From Bacillota bacterium (GTDB lineage: Bacteria; Bacillota; UBA4882; UBA8346), in the NCBI GenBank assembly GCA_023392595.1, contig JAEVYU010000081.1:99031-163030 (forward strand): DNA of 64,000 nucleotides. Direction: 5' to 3'. Positions 42,908 to 52,858 of the stretch are shown here, piece by piece. The translations under genes were made by a program, and so were the position numbers. Under the pieces are notes generated by a model. That model was not told where the DNA came from, ran no database searches, and saw nothing but the letters and a program-made list of their open reading frames with translations. Position 1 is the first letter of the stretch. Each line of letters opens with the position of its first letter.

Positions 42908-42944
42908 AGCGTATCTTCTGCCATTTATTTACGATACGCTCTAC
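42849..42944 (+). repeat. Two-hairpin dispersed repeat, copy 1
   Basis: AGTAAAACGTTC (42853-42864) with GAACGTTTTACT (42889-42900) forms hairpin one. GTAGAGCGTATC (42904-42915) with GATACGCTCTAC (42933-42944) forms hairpin two. The two are joined by three bases. A second copy lies in inverted orientation at 53238-53345. The loops are also conserved (CTAAATAAC; GCCATTTATTTAC), so this is a true repeat family and not just paired hairpins. This copy lacks about 12 bases of the second loop. Confidence 0.9.
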
Positions 42945-42986
42945 CAGACATTACTGACTCCTTTAAGAGACTAACGGGCGATAGAA

Positions 42987-45599
42987 TTATAAATCCTGAA
43001 GTTCCTGAATGAGTTTTTGTTGTTCGCCCACCAACTCATCCAACCGTTTGATAATTTCAGCCTTGCGTTTATCATTCACGCCCCGGATGGCATTTAAATC
43101 AATCGCGGTGTCCGAATTGGATCTGGGGCTTAGCGATATCTTCCGTAAAGCCTCAGTTACCGTGTCACCGATTAATACTTGATTGTTGTATACCATCACC
43201 ACTTTTTTCAATTCCGCTTGTTTGGCAAGGGAAGATTCAAGGAACAGCGGTTTAACATAAAGGATCGAATCCTCAATCGGGACAATCAGCAAGTTTCCCC
43301 AAACCACTTTGGACTGTTGCTGGTTCCAGAGAGTAATCAATTGAGAAACCGTTTGGTCTTGATTGATGCGGCTGTCAATTTGCGCCGGACCGTAAATATT
43401 TATGTCTTTGGGCAGATTATACAGAATAAGTTTTCCGTAATTGGTTTCGTCGCAACGGGCGACCAGCCAGGAAACCAGGTTTTGCTTAGCTCTCGGGGAA
43501 AATGGCTGCATCATCACAAATTCCGCATTTTTTTCTTGGGGAAGCTTCAAGGTTACATAGTAAGGAGCAACCGTTTCGTCCTGGTTATGCACGGGAACAT
43601 CCCAGTAATCTTCTTTTTCATAAAAGGTTTTTACATTGGTCATATGATATTGCAATAAGATATCCCGTTGAATAGTTAAAAGGAATTCCGGATACCGGAA
43701 ATGCCGGATTAAATCCGGAGAAAGCGACGTTAGCGGCTTGAACAAATGTGGAAATACTTTTTGCCAAACTTTAATAATCGGATCCGCATTATCAATCACA
43801 TAGAACCCGACTTCGCCGCTATAAGCATTCACCACGGCTTTAACGGGATTGCGGACATAATTCACGCCCGTTTCATGATACTTCGCATAGGGGTAAAAAC
43901 TGCTGGAGGTATAGGCATCAATAATCCAGTATAATTTACCTCCGGACACGACCAAATAGGGATCTTTGTCAAAACTCAAAAACGGCGCCAGTTTTTGAAT
44001 GCGCTCCTTAATATTGCGGTACAGTAAAATACTGCTTTCTGGCGTTAACTGACTGGAAAGCAGAAAGTTCGTTTCTTTAAAATTGATGGTCATTAAAAGT
44101 TTACGGAACGGCGAGTCCAGGGAAATCCCTTTCGGGCCTTTATAAAAGGTGGAATTGTTTTGATCCCCTTCCGGGAAATCGAATTCCGGGGTTTTGGTAT
44201 TGACAATGACATAGTTGTTAGTTGATTCACCGTAATAAATTCCGGGAGTGGTTACTTTCAAAGAGGGGAAGTTTGGATCCGCCTCCGGTGGCAAATCTCG
44301 GGCGATGAAAATCGGTTGCCCCTGGGATGAAAATTGGTTAACCTGATTGGCTGATACACCATAACCATGAGTGTATGTCAAATGTAAATTAATCCAGGTC
44401 TTAGCCTGGTCAGCCAGTTTTTCGGTATTAAGCTCACGTGCTGAAATCATCACTTGATTTAGGCCGGTGCGTGAGGGATAACGATCAATATCGATATCAT
44501 TAAAGTTATAATAGGGCCGAATTGCTTGTAACTGATTATACGAAGGTTTTAAGGGAGTGTGATCCCATAAGCGTAAATCTTTCAAACCCGGATCATTGTT
44601 ATTAATAAAAGCTTTGTTATCTCTGGGGGTATAAGACTTCACCTCGATCTTATCCAAGTCGTAAGCTTTACGGGTAAAGTCGATATGATTTTTTAAATAA
44701 GCGCTTTCCAATTCATATTCATTGGGAGCGACCACAAAAGATTGGATCATTCCGGGGTAAAACGTACCCAGTAATACTGAACACGCTATCCAGACGATGA
44801 AACTTCCAATGAGAACTCTAGTGCCCCGGCGGCTGATATTGATAATCACCAGGACAATCATAGCAATTAGCAAAACAGTCAAAATATTATAAGCAAGCAT
44901 TCGGGCATGATCAGCAGTATAGTTAATTCCGGTCATCCTGGCGGATTCCCGGAACAATAGCCCGAACTTTCCAAGATGATAACCCCAAATTTTGGAAAGT
45001 AGAAATAAAATGGTCAGGATGGATAGATGGACTTTGGCCGGAAGCCACAACTCCCAGGAATTTCCTTGTCGCCAAAACGCTTTGGCCAGAAAATAAACAA
45101 TGGCGATACCTACCAATGAAAGGAAGGTAATCGTTTGAAGCAATATATTGATTTGTTGGTAAAATGGAAATGAGAACAGGTAAAAACCGATATCCTGGTT
45201 AAAGACCGGATCCTTGATCCCCACCGCGACCTGGTTGAAAAATTGCTGAATCACCGGCCAATCCAAGCTGAGGCCGAAAGAAAGCAGTACAGCCAGAAGC
45301 GCCGATATGACCAGACCGGGAACCATGATCGCTGATTCCGGGACATTGGCCCAATAGCTGTCCACTGCTTTAATACGCTTAAAAGCGCGGACCGCAACTA
45401 AAAAGTTGGCGATAAAAAATCCAAAAACCAAAAGACCCACGATTAATTTAATGAGCGGCCCCGTAATCAAAGTGACCCAGAAAACCGAAGTGGAACCCAT
45501 GGTTTTAAACCATAGCCAATCCACATATTTCCCGGTGAACGCGAATAAGCCAAAAAAAGCGATAATCACGATGGTAAGTACAATTTGCCGAAAACGCAT
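42987..45599 (-). CDS. UPF0182 family membrane protein
   Basis: An 870-residue protein with about seven membrane helices in the first 300 residues, then a large domain of about 550 residues probably outside the cytoplasm. Helix one begins IVLTIVIIAFFGLFAFTG, and conserved family stretches include TYTHGYGVSANQVN and PYLVVSGGKLYWIIDAYT. The family (COG1615) is widespread in Actinobacteria and Firmicutes and has no known function. AAAGGAG precedes the ATG. The last 60 residues are helical and charged. Confidence 0.92.
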   Translation of the reverse strand: MRFRQIVLTIVIIAFFGLFAFTGKYVDWLWFKTMGSTSVFWVTLITGPLIKLIVGLLVFGFFIANFLVAVRAFKRIKAVDSYWANVPESAIMVPGLVISALLAVLLSFGLSLDWPVIQQFFNQVAVGIKDPVFNQDIGFYLFSFPFYQQINILLQTITFLSLVGIAIVYFLAKAFWRQGNSWELWLPAKVHLSILTILFLLSKIWGYHLGKFGLLFRESARMTGINYTADHARMLAYNILTVLLIAMIVLVIINISRRGTRVLIGSFIVWIACSVLLGTFYPGMIQSFVVAPNEYELESAYLKNHIDFTRKAYDLDKIEVKSYTPRDNKAFINNNDPGLKDLRLWDHTPLKPSYNQLQAIRPYYNFNDIDIDRYPSRTGLNQVMISARELNTEKLADQAKTWINLHLTYTHGYGVSANQVNQFSSQGQPIFIARDLPPEADPNFPSLKVTTPGIYYGESTNNYVIVNTKTPEFDFPEGDQNNSTFYKGPKGISLDSPFRKLLMTINFKETNFLLSSQLTPESSILLYRNIKERIQKLAPFLSFDKDPYLVVSGGKLYWIIDAYTSSSFYPYAKYHETGVNYVRNPVKAVVNAYSGEVGFYVIDNADPIIKVWQKVFPHLFKPLTSLSPDLIRHFRYPEFLLTIQRDILLQYHMTNVKTFYEKEDYWDVPVHNQDETVAPYYVTLKLPQEKNAEFVMMQPFSPRAKQNLVSWLVARCDETNYGKLILYNLPKDINIYGPAQIDSRINQDQTVSQLITLWNQQQSKVVWGNLLIVPIEDSILYVKPLFLESSLAKQAELKKVVMVYNNQVLIGDTVTEALRKISLSPRSNSDTAIDLNAIRGVNDKRKAEIIKRLDELVGEQQKLIQELQDL

Positions 45600-45958
45600 T
45601 TTTCTTCACTCCTTTATCGCTAAGCTACAGAAGCTAAGTATTTTGCTTTGAGAAATTACTTAATCATGTAGCTTCATTTCATTAATCTCACTTCGCTTTT
45701 TAAGGAAAAAAATCCTTCTTGGAATGACACGTTCCAAAAGAATGGCCAATTCAAACAATGGTAATTGCTCGATCACGTTGGTTGATATTTTGAGGTTGAC
45801 GGATATTTTAAAGGATTGTTCATTTTAAAAGATTGTGATTCCTTTGGGGATTGATTATAATTAAAAATGCCAAAGGTCGGTTAGGACATGTTTTACGGCC
45901 TTCAGCAAAGCGCAATTTAAATTTGAAGCTTTCAAAAAAGATAAAGGAGTTATCGAAA
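45600..45958. other. Divergent spacer between the UPF0182 gene and pyrF
   Basis: About 359 AT-rich bases. It holds the pyrF promoter (45833-45861) and no convincing gene. The open frame that continues upstream of pyrF to 45851 has no family similarity. Confidence 0.5.
45833..45861 (+). promoter_or_regulatory. Candidate sigma-A promoter of pyrF
   Basis: TTGTGA (45833-45838) and TATAAT (45856-45861) are spaced by 17 bp, 98 bases before the pyrF start. The -10 is perfect. Confidence 0.6.
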
Positions 45959-46789
45959 ATGGCATCTTTCAACCAATTACTGGAATCCCGGTGGAGTGGC
46001 GGGCATTTTATTTCCGTCGGATTGGACGCCGATTATCAGAAATTGCCGGCTTGCATTAAAACCTCATCGGTGGCCGAATCTATCTTTCATTTTAATAAAG
46101 CAATCATCGAAGCAACGGCCGAATACTGCTGTGTGTTCAAACCCAACAGCGCCTTTTATGAAGGATACGGCTTAGAAGGATTAAAAGCGCTAATCGATAC
46201 CAACCGCTATATCCGGGAGCATCATCCGGAGATCCCCATTATATTGGATGCTAAAAGGGCTGATATTGGCAATACCAACGCCGGATATGTCAAAGCCGCA
46301 TTTGAGATTTATTCCGCTCATGCGATAACGGTTCACCCGTATTTAGGGCTGGAGGCCATGAGGCCCTTTTTGGATGATCGGGAAAAGGGCGTGATTGTTC
46401 TATGCCATACCTCCAATCCGGGGGCGGGCGAGTTTCAGGAATTACAAAGTGGTGGCCGGGATATATATAAAATTGTAGCCAGCCGGGTGAACGAGGCCTG
46501 GAATTATAATCATAATTGCAGTTTGGTGGTAGGCGCCACTTATCCGGAACAATTGGGAGAAGTCCGGGGGATAGCCCCGGAACTGCCGATTTTAATTCCG
46601 GGAATCGGAGCCCAGGGCGGCGATTTGGCCCAAACCGTAAAATATGGCCTTAATTCACGGGGCGCGGGGATCATGATCAATTCCTCCCGGAATATCATTT
46701 ACGCCTCCGGCAATTCTGATTTTGCCGAAGTCGCCGGGAACGAAGCCGCAAAGCTTGCGCAGGCCATCTTGGATTTAATGGATCAATGA
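45959..46789 (+). CDS. pyrF: Orotidine 5'-phosphate decarboxylase (type 2)
   Basis: This enzyme decarboxylates OMP to UMP, the last step of pyrimidine synthesis. It is 276 residues, the longer type 2 class. The active-site motif is LDAKRADIGNTNAGY with Asp, Lys, Asp. HFISVGLDADYQKLP at the start and PGIGAQGGD near the end are also typical. AAAGGAG at 45943-45949 sets ATG 45959. Other pyr genes are not nearby. Confidence 0.94.
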   Translation: MASFNQLLESRWSGGHFISVGLDADYQKLPACIKTSSVAESIFHFNKAIIEATAEYCCVFKPNSAFYEGYGLEGLKALIDTNRYIREHHPEIPIILDAKRADIGNTNAGYVKAAFEIYSAHAITVHPYLGLEAMRPFLDDREKGVIVLCHTSNPGAGEFQELQSGGRDIYKIVASRVNEAWNYNHNCSLVVGATYPEQLGEVRGIAPELPILIPGIGAQGGDLAQTVKYGLNSRGAGIMINSSRNIIYASGNSDFAEVAGNEAAKLAQAILDLMDQ

Positions 46790-46921
46790 TTATCCCGGCA
46801 GCAGAATTGGCAGCCAAGCTCTTTTTCATCATTCGTTAATGAACGCTAAATTCAAATGTTGCATCTCTTTTCAATTTCCGTGAATGACATGCCCGGCGGT
46901 TTCCGGCGGCGAAAAAAAATA

Positions 46922-46950
46922 TTGCAATATTATGGAATATAAGTCATAAT
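46922..46950 (+). promoter_or_regulatory. Candidate promoter of the citrate synthase gene
   Basis: TTGCAA (46922-46927) and CATAAT (46945-46950) are spaced by 17 bp, 44 bases before the start. Two direct copies of GCAATATT (46924-46931 and 46965-46972), 41 bp apart, flank the -10 region and could be an operator. Confidence 0.5.
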
Positions 46951-46993
46951 AATTATTTAACTACGCAATATTTTGGTGAAAAGAGGTGTTGCT

Positions 46994-48247
46994 TTGACCG
47001 AAAAATACATCGAAGAGAAATTAAATAAGCTTTTGGAGCATATCGACGACCAGGAATGTCAGGCCCATTACTTCCGGCTGATTTCGACTCTTTTGGAAAA
47101 GGGCTATTTCCCGGGACTGGCTGAAGTGCCGGTGGTAAAATCTTCGATTAGTCATATTGATGGAGAACGGGGCATCTTAATGTATCGCGGGTATCCCGTG
47201 GAGGAACTCGCCGAAAACTGTAGCTTTGAGAGTGTATGTTTTCTGATTTTAAACGGCGATTTGCCCCTGGCCAGTGAAGAGGAAGAACTGCGCCAAAAAT
47301 TACTGGCGCAAGTTTATTTACCGGATGATGTGAAACAATCCATTGTTCATTTTAACCCGGACTTGCATCCCATGAATATGCTGAGCGCCGCGGTGCTTCT
47401 TTTGGAGGCTGTCGATAAAGAATCCATCGATGTGGAAAACCACCGGGCGAATTTGGAGCGCTCCATTTGCTTGATTGCCAAGTTTCCAACGATTATCGGT
47501 ACTTTCTTGACGAAAAATCCCGATTTCAATGAGAACCGGAAATTCAGTTCCTTCGCAGAGTATTGCCTGTTTTGTTTCAATCCAGGGTTGTCCGGGGAGC
47601 CCCAATTTGTGAAAATGTTCGAGGAGTCCTTAATATTACATATGGACCATACCATGAACAACAGCACCTTTTCCGCCCGGGCCGTCGGTTCTTCTCAGGC
47701 CGGTATTTACGCCCTGATCTCTTCGGCGATCAATTCACTTTCCGGGCCTTTACACGGCGGAGCCAATGAACGGGTGGTGAAAACGCTCGAAAAAATAGGT
47801 TCAGCCGCCGCTGTTCCCCATCATGTGGAGAATTCGCTGGATCATCATCAAAAAATCATGGGTATTGGCCACCGGATTTATAAAACCTATGACCCGCGGG
47901 CTAAATATTTCAAAGATAAAATTCTGCCGCAAATTTTCGGCGACCGCCAAAAATTACAGGCGGAAGATCCCTATTTATGGAACTTATACGAAACTGCGAT
48001 TACCATGGAGAAATTTGTCCAAGATAAATTGGGGAAGAAAAATCTTTATCCCAATGTTGATTTTTGGTCGGGACTTTTTTATAAAGCGTCCCGTGTGCCA
48101 ACGGAGTATTTTACCACCATCTTTGCAATTGCGCGGGTGGTTGGCTGGACCGCTCATTGGATTGAGCAACAACAGTCGCTGGGCGGCAAGATCTATCGTC
48201 CTTTTCAATTGTACGTCGGTTTTGACACCCGCCATATCGTAAAATAA
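46994..48247 (+). CDS. Citrate synthase
   Basis: This enzyme condenses oxaloacetate and acetyl-CoA (or propionyl-CoA). The 417-residue sequence carries all three catalytic residues: His in GPLHGGANE, His in GIGHRIYKTYDPRA and Asp in YPNVDFWSG. AAGAGGTG at 46981-46988 fits TTG 46994. Whether it is a citrate or 2-methylcitrate synthase cannot be decided. No aconitase or isocitrate dehydrogenase gene is near. Confidence 0.93.
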   Translation: MTEKYIEEKLNKLLEHIDDQECQAHYFRLISTLLEKGYFPGLAEVPVVKSSISHIDGERGILMYRGYPVEELAENCSFESVCFLILNGDLPLASEEEELRQKLLAQVYLPDDVKQSIVHFNPDLHPMNMLSAAVLLLEAVDKESIDVENHRANLERSICLIAKFPTIIGTFLTKNPDFNENRKFSSFAEYCLFCFNPGLSGEPQFVKMFEESLILHMDHTMNNSTFSARAVGSSQAGIYALISSAINSLSGPLHGGANERVVKTLEKIGSAAAVPHHVENSLDHHQKIMGIGHRIYKTYDPRAKYFKDKILPQIFGDRQKLQAEDPYLWNLYETAITMEKFVQDKLGKKNLYPNVDFWSGLFYKASRVPTEYFTTIFAIARVVGWTAHWIEQQQSLGGKIYRPFQLYVGFDTRHIVK

Positions 48248-48296
48248 CAAAAAGCAAGAAGAAATCTTGATGGAATCAAAAAGGAGTGTAAATAAA

Positions 48297-49265
48297 GTGC
48301 GTGTATTGTCAGGCATTCAACCTTCGGGGAGCTTGCATATTGGTAATTATTTTGGAATGATGAAGCGCATGATTGATTACCAGGAAAACCATGAGCTGTT
48401 CTGTTTTGTGGTGAATTTACATGCCCTTACTTCAACTTTTGACGCGGAGCGGCTCCGTAAGCAGACCTATGATGCGCTGTGCGACTTTTTAGCTTTGGGG
48501 CTTGATCCGGATCGCTCCATATTTTGGGTGCAGTCGGATGTGCCGGAAGTCGTGGAGTTAACTTGGTACTTGAGCAACATTACCGGAATGGGGTTGCTGG
48601 AACGGTGCCATTCCTACAAAGACAAGCTGGCCAAAGGAATTCCCGCCAGCCATGGACTTTTCTCCTATCCGGTATTGATGGCCGCCGACATTTTGCTCTA
48701 TGGGGCCAATATCGTTCCGGTCGGCAAGGATCAAAAACAACACGTGGAAGTGGCCAGAGATGTGGCCATCCGTTTTAACAACACATATGGCGAAACCTTT
48801 GTCATCCCTGAACCGGATATTGAAGATCAGCTGGCGACCGTTCCCGGACTGGACGGCCAGAAGATGTCCAAATCCTACGGCAACACCATTGAAATTTTCG
48901 CGGATGAAGCCACACTAAAAAGCAAGATTATGTCGATTAAAACCGACTCCACGCCGGTGAATGAGCCCAAACCCATTGAAGGAAACATCTTATTCGATCT
49001 CTACTCGTTATTTTTAGATGAACAGGGTAAGGCGGAGTTAAAAGAACGTTTTCTGGCGCCGGGTTTGAAATATGGCGATATTAAAAAAGAACTGGTAACG
49101 ACAATTTGGAATTATTTCGCCCCCTACCGGGAAAAAAGGAATGCCATTCAAAGGGATTATGTCCTTGATGTCATGAAATCCGGCGCCGCCAAAGCCCGTA
49201 ACGTGGCGACCGGGTATCTGGATAAAGCCCGTCATTTTGTTGGAGTCGATTATTTCAATTCATAA
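48297..49265 (+). CDS. trpS: Tryptophan-tRNA ligase
   Basis: This class Ic aminoacyl-tRNA synthetase charges tRNA-Trp. It is 322 residues, with the HIGN motif at residues 14-17 (GIQPSGSLHIGNYFG) and GQKMSKSYGN as the KMSKS loop. AAAGGAG at 48280-48286 fits GTG 48297; ATG 48270 upstream lacks support. The gap from the citrate synthase gene is 49 bases. No T-box leader was seen. Confidence 0.96.
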   Translation: MRVLSGIQPSGSLHIGNYFGMMKRMIDYQENHELFCFVVNLHALTSTFDAERLRKQTYDALCDFLALGLDPDRSIFWVQSDVPEVVELTWYLSNITGMGLLERCHSYKDKLAKGIPASHGLFSYPVLMAADILLYGANIVPVGKDQKQHVEVARDVAIRFNNTYGETFVIPEPDIEDQLATVPGLDGQKMSKSYGNTIEIFADEATLKSKIMSIKTDSTPVNEPKPIEGNILFDLYSLFLDEQGKAELKERFLAPGLKYGDIKKELVTTIWNYFAPYREKRNAIQRDYVLDVMKSGAAKARNVATGYLDKARHFVGVDYFNS

Positions 49266-49297
49266 GCAATTAGCCAAAAGCCGAAAGGGAGAATAAT

Positions 49298-50653
49298 GTG
49301 ACGCCTGATTTTACGGAACTTGGGATCCAAATTCCCGAAGTTTTATTGCCTGCTCCAAACGTGGATTTGAAAAAATGGGCCGTGGTGGCATGTGACCAAT
49401 ATACGGCGCAAAGGGAGTATTGGGAACAAGTATCCGGCCTGGTTGGAGATGCCCCCTCAACTTTAAAGATTATTTACCCCGAAGTTTTTTTGGGAAAAGA
49501 AGACCCTCAAACCAGAATTAAGAATATTCACCGGACGATGCGGCAATATCTTGAAAATAACGTTCTTGTCTCCAAAGGGCCCGGCTTCATTTATGTTGAA
49601 CGGAAGATTTCCGGGAGTAAGTCCAGAAAAGGGCTGATCGCTGCTGTTGATTTGGAGTGTTATGATTACCGGAAGGGGGCCCGGACTTTGGTCAGGGCGA
49701 CCGAAGGAACGGTGTTGGAAAGGATTCCTCCCCGGGTGAAAATCCGGGAGGAAGCTCCCGTTGAACTGCCTCATATCATGGTATTGATTGACGATCCCGA
49801 GGGGGAAGTTATCCAACCGCTGGCCAGTGCTAAAAATGAAATGGAACTGGCCTATCAAACCGAGCTGATGATGAACGGCGGGGAAATAAAGGGATACCAA
49901 ATCCGGGATTCCCGGTTGATGAACGGGATTTTCCAAAGCCTTAAAAAGTTGGCGGATGGGGAACGTTTCAAAAAGAGATATGGAACGGCTGATGATAATG
50001 TTTTATTATACGCAGTGGGAGATGGCAATCACTCCCTGGCAACCGCCAAGGCTGTCTGGGAGCAGCTCAAAAGGGATAATCCCACCGCCGCCCTCTCCAA
50101 TCACCCGGCCAGATTGGCAATGGTTGAATTGGTAAACGTTTATGAGCCGGGTTTGTGTTTTGAACCCATTCATCGGGTGGTTTTCCATGTAAACACGGAG
50201 GATATCCTCAACAGCATGACTGAGTACTACCTCGGCTTGGGTGCGGATTTGGTCCGGCAGAAGTTTTCCAGCCGGGAATCATTGTTACAGGCCCTACCGG
50301 AAATGCGCCTTCATTCCGGGGGATCTCATATCATTGAATATGTAACCAAAGATGATAATGGGATTGTGGAAATCAAAAATCGGTTACAAAACTTGGAGGT
50401 TGGCTCTTTACAAACTTTTTTGGATGTTTATGCCGATTCTCACCAGGAGGTTGAAATCGATTACATCCATGGCGACGAGGTTGTAACGCGGCTCGGCTGC
50501 GAGCCTGGCAATATCGGATTTTATTTGCCGGCCATGGATAAGCGGGAGTTGTTCAAAACGGTCATCACTGACGGGGCTCTGCCGCGTAAAACATTTTCGA
50601 TGGGAGAAGCGGAAGAAAAACGGTTTTATATGGAATGCCGTAAAATCATTTAG
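49298..50653 (+). CDS. DUF1015 family protein
   Basis: A 451-residue cytoplasmic protein. Conserved stretches include VACDQYTAQREYW near the N-terminus, YAVGDGNHSLATAKAVWE in the middle and LGCEPGNIGFYLPAMDK near the end. The family (COG4198) is widespread and its role is uncharacterised; the GDGNHSLATAK motif suggests a ParB/Srx-like nucleotide-binding fold. It starts at GTG 49298 with AAAGGGAG upstream. A strong terminator follows. Confidence 0.85.
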   Translation: MTPDFTELGIQIPEVLLPAPNVDLKKWAVVACDQYTAQREYWEQVSGLVGDAPSTLKIIYPEVFLGKEDPQTRIKNIHRTMRQYLENNVLVSKGPGFIYVERKISGSKSRKGLIAAVDLECYDYRKGARTLVRATEGTVLERIPPRVKIREEAPVELPHIMVLIDDPEGEVIQPLASAKNEMELAYQTELMMNGGEIKGYQIRDSRLMNGIFQSLKKLADGERFKKRYGTADDNVLLYAVGDGNHSLATAKAVWEQLKRDNPTAALSNHPARLAMVELVNVYEPGLCFEPIHRVVFHVNTEDILNSMTEYYLGLGADLVRQKFSSRESLLQALPEMRLHSGGSHIIEYVTKDDNGIVEIKNRLQNLEVGSLQTFLDVYADSHQEVEIDYIHGDEVVTRLGCEPGNIGFYLPAMDKRELFKTVITDGALPRKTFSMGEAEEKRFYMECRKII

Positions 50654-50688
50654 TTGCAGCGTGTGTAGAAGGGGTTTCCGGTACTTTA

Positions 50689-50730
50689 AAGGGGCTGTCT
50701 CAAAGTTTCACTTTGAGGCCCCTTTTTTTA
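50689..50730 (+). terminator. Rho-independent terminator after the DUF1015 gene
   Basis: AAGGGGC and CTCAAAG (50689-50705) pair with CTTTGAG and GCCCCTT (50711-50724) around a TTTCA loop with a small internal bulge, followed by seven T. Confidence 0.9.
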
Positions 50731-50930
50731 TTATGGGGTTGATCAATGATTAAAATAATAACGGGCCTGCCCGGAAAGTAACAGATAATTTTTGTGACCA
50801 AATATCATTTTGCGACAAAGTTAAAGGACAACTTTGGGTATAATCAACAAAGAAGTTTATCATCGCAAAGGGCCATGGACCTTGAAAGTAAATAACGCCG
50901 GGCAAAATATTTTGAAGGGGGGGAATTCAA

Positions 50931-51251
50931 TTGAGCATAAGCCTGGAAAGGTTTGAAGAACAGATTCAAGAAATGATCGATTCGCGTATCACCAATATCG
51001 GCAAAGCAATCCGTTTGATTATCCCTGAATACAACCAGATTATTTGTAAAAACCCTCCTTTGCAGAATACGTATGAAGGTTGGGCAATGCTTCTGCAGGC
51101 AACGGAACAACTTTGGGATGAAGTCAAAAAGGATAAAAATCTTCACGCCAATGAGCAAATGCGAAAACAGGCGATTTTAGTCGGCGCCACCACCATGAGG
51201 TTTATTATTGATTTATGTATGGAGGAAAAACCAAAAAATAACCGGAATTGA
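50931..51251 (+). CDS. Small protein of unknown function
   Basis: A 106-residue, mostly helical cytoplasmic protein with no recognised domain. GGGGGGG at 50917-50923 and TTG 50931 form a good start. The coding strand looks genuine: regular codon use, a charged helical pattern and a terminator 47 bases after the stop. It is monocistronic between two terminators. Confidence 0.6.
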   Translation: MSISLERFEEQIQEMIDSRITNIGKAIRLIIPEYNQIICKNPPLQNTYEGWAMLLQATEQLWDEVKKDKNLHANEQMRKQAILVGATTMRFIIDLCMEEKPKNNRN

Positions 51252-51662
51252 TTCAAATGGCATTATAAATAAACATGTTATGCGGATGGAATCAGGGCAG
51301 GTCGAATTTGACCTGTTTTTATTTTGGATTCAGGCTCTTATCATAAGAACCCTATCTCGATGTCTGCGGCGTCTTTACCAGCCGCGACCGGGATGGTGGG
51401 ACCTCTGTCCGGGTTATGAATATTTCGAAGCAAGGGCGTGAATTGGCAAACTTATACATATTTGAGCGGTATATTTTTTTAATATGGACAATTTATTTTT
51501 TTGGAAGTGAGAAATAGGCTGATCGGCGAAGGGGTTCTGGAAAAGTTTCGCAGAAAGCATTAAAATAGAAAAGTGCTTGTACTCCGGCTTGTCTAATCCG
51601 GGGGTCTTACGTTATCACCAACAACCTTGGATAAAAAATAGCGTAAATAAGGAGCAAACCTT
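51252..51662. other. Intergenic spacer before the HAD gene
   Basis: About 411 bases with the terminator at 51298-51324 and no convincing gene. A frame of 77 codons through 51208-51441 overlaps that terminator and has no ribosome binding site. Confidence 0.5.
51298..51324 (+). terminator. Rho-independent terminator after the small unknown gene
   Basis: CAGGTC (51298-51303), a six-base loop and GACCTG (51310-51315) are followed by TTTTTATTTT. Confidence 0.8.
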
Positions 51663-52322
51663 ATGAGTGAAAAGATTCAAGCCGTTTTATTCGATATGGA
51701 CGGCGTATTAGTCGATTCGGAACCTGTAATTCTGGCCGCGGCCATGGCTTGTTTGAAGGAATACGGTCTTCAGCCGAAAGCTGAAGATTTTATTCCCTAT
51801 ATTGGCGCGGGAGAGGACCGGTTTATCGGCGGAGTGGCGGAAAAATACGGCCTTGTTTACAGGAAAGAGATGAAAGAAAGAGTTTATCAAATCTACCGGG
51901 AAATCGCGCCGGAAAAATTGGGGATTTATGAAGGAGCAGCCGAATTATTGATTCAGTTGAAATCATGCGGTATCCATTGTGTATTGGCAAGCAGCGCCGA
52001 TCGGATTAAAATTCAAACCAATCTGAAAGTGGCCGGGATTCATGAAAATTTATTTTCCGCCATCATCAGCGGAGAGGATGTGGAGCAGAAAAAACCGGCG
52101 CCTGATATCTACTTGACGGCTGCCCGAAAAGTAAATATCCCTCCCGCAAATTGTGTGGTGGTGGAGGATGCCCTCAATGGTATCATAGCCGCAAAAGCAG
52201 CCGGAATGAAGTGCGTTGCCGTGGCGACTACGTTTGACCGTCAGAGGCTGCTGGAGGAAAAACCCGATTTTATATGCGACCGGATCCATGAGGCCGGGGA
52301 TAAAATCAAGGCATTCATATGA
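51663..52322 (+). CDS. HAD-IA phosphatase, beta-phosphoglucomutase-like
   Basis: A 219-residue HAD hydrolase with motif I LFDMDGVLVDSEP (Asp11, Asp13), a helical cap (about 20-85), motif II LASSADRIK, motif III EQKKPAPDIYL and motif IV VVEDALNGIIAAKAAGM. This subclass covers beta-phosphoglucomutases and sugar-phosphate or phosphoglycolate phosphatases. The substrate is open, as no sugar genes are near. The start ATG has AAGGAGC upstream. Confidence 0.88.
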   Translation: MSEKIQAVLFDMDGVLVDSEPVILAAAMACLKEYGLQPKAEDFIPYIGAGEDRFIGGVAEKYGLVYRKEMKERVYQIYREIAPEKLGIYEGAAELLIQLKSCGIHCVLASSADRIKIQTNLKVAGIHENLFSAIISGEDVEQKKPAPDIYLTAARKVNIPPANCVVVEDALNGIIAAKAAGMKCVAVATTFDRQRLLEEKPDFICDRIHEAGDKIKAFI

Positions 52323-52390
52323 AACCATGGCGGCGCAAAGAATAATATTCTAATGGTCCGGCACTTTGGGTTCAATGAGGGCATCAATAG

Positions 52391-52858
52391 TTAGGGCTCG
52401 GCAAGGACTAAATTGTCATAGTCCGCCAGACGCATGGAAAACCAGGCGGTATGCGTGTCCTCATCTACCAAATTGTGTTGCAGGATTTTTTTTAATTCGG
52501 CGCCGTAATCGTCTTGAATGGTATTGATTAGTTCCGTATAATCGGTCATGGCCTTTTGTTCCAGTAAAATGTCGGCTTTGAGGACATTTTCAATCCCTGA
52601 TATGGAAACTAGACTTCCGGCTACCTTACCCAGAATTGGAGAAAGAATATCTCCCAGTTTGGTCGGAATCTCATCCAGTTTCCGAATTTGATAGGCGATT
52701 TTATCAACATGTTCCTGCTCGATATCGGCAGTTCGCTCGAAAATGATGCTTTCATAACTACCGATAAAGTTTCCGGACTGAACCCGGTACCAGTCCACCT
52801 GATTGAGTTCCAGAGTATAGAACCAGTTGAGTTTGGCGATTAAATCTTCCCGGTTCAT
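52391..52858 (-). CDS. Ferritin-like domain protein
   Basis: A 155-residue, four-helix protein. Glu residues in FYTLELNQVDWYR, ADIEQEHVDKI and the VDEDTHTAWF stretch occupy positions typical of di-iron ferritin-like proteins, with E-x2-H patterns. It may store iron or act as an oxidase; a structural role in spores (as for CotJC-like or YciE-type proteins) is equally possible. The GGGAGG-like site lies upstream on the minus strand. It converges with the HAD gene. Confidence 0.7.
   Translation of the reverse strand: MNREDLIAKLNWFYTLELNQVDWYRVQSGNFIGSYESIIFERTADIEQEHVDKIAYQIRKLDEIPTKLGDILSPILGKVAGSLVSISGIENVLKADILLEQKAMTDYTELINTIQDDYGAELKKILQHNLVDEDTHTAWFSMRLADYDNLVLAEP

Noticed and set aside
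45851..45958. N-terminal extension of PyrF
   Set aside because: The extension is Lys-rich and not conserved; AAAGGAG fits ATG 45959, and the extension begins at the promoter.
51208..51441. 77-codon frame after the small unknown gene
   Set aside because: It overlaps the preceding gene and runs through a strong terminator.
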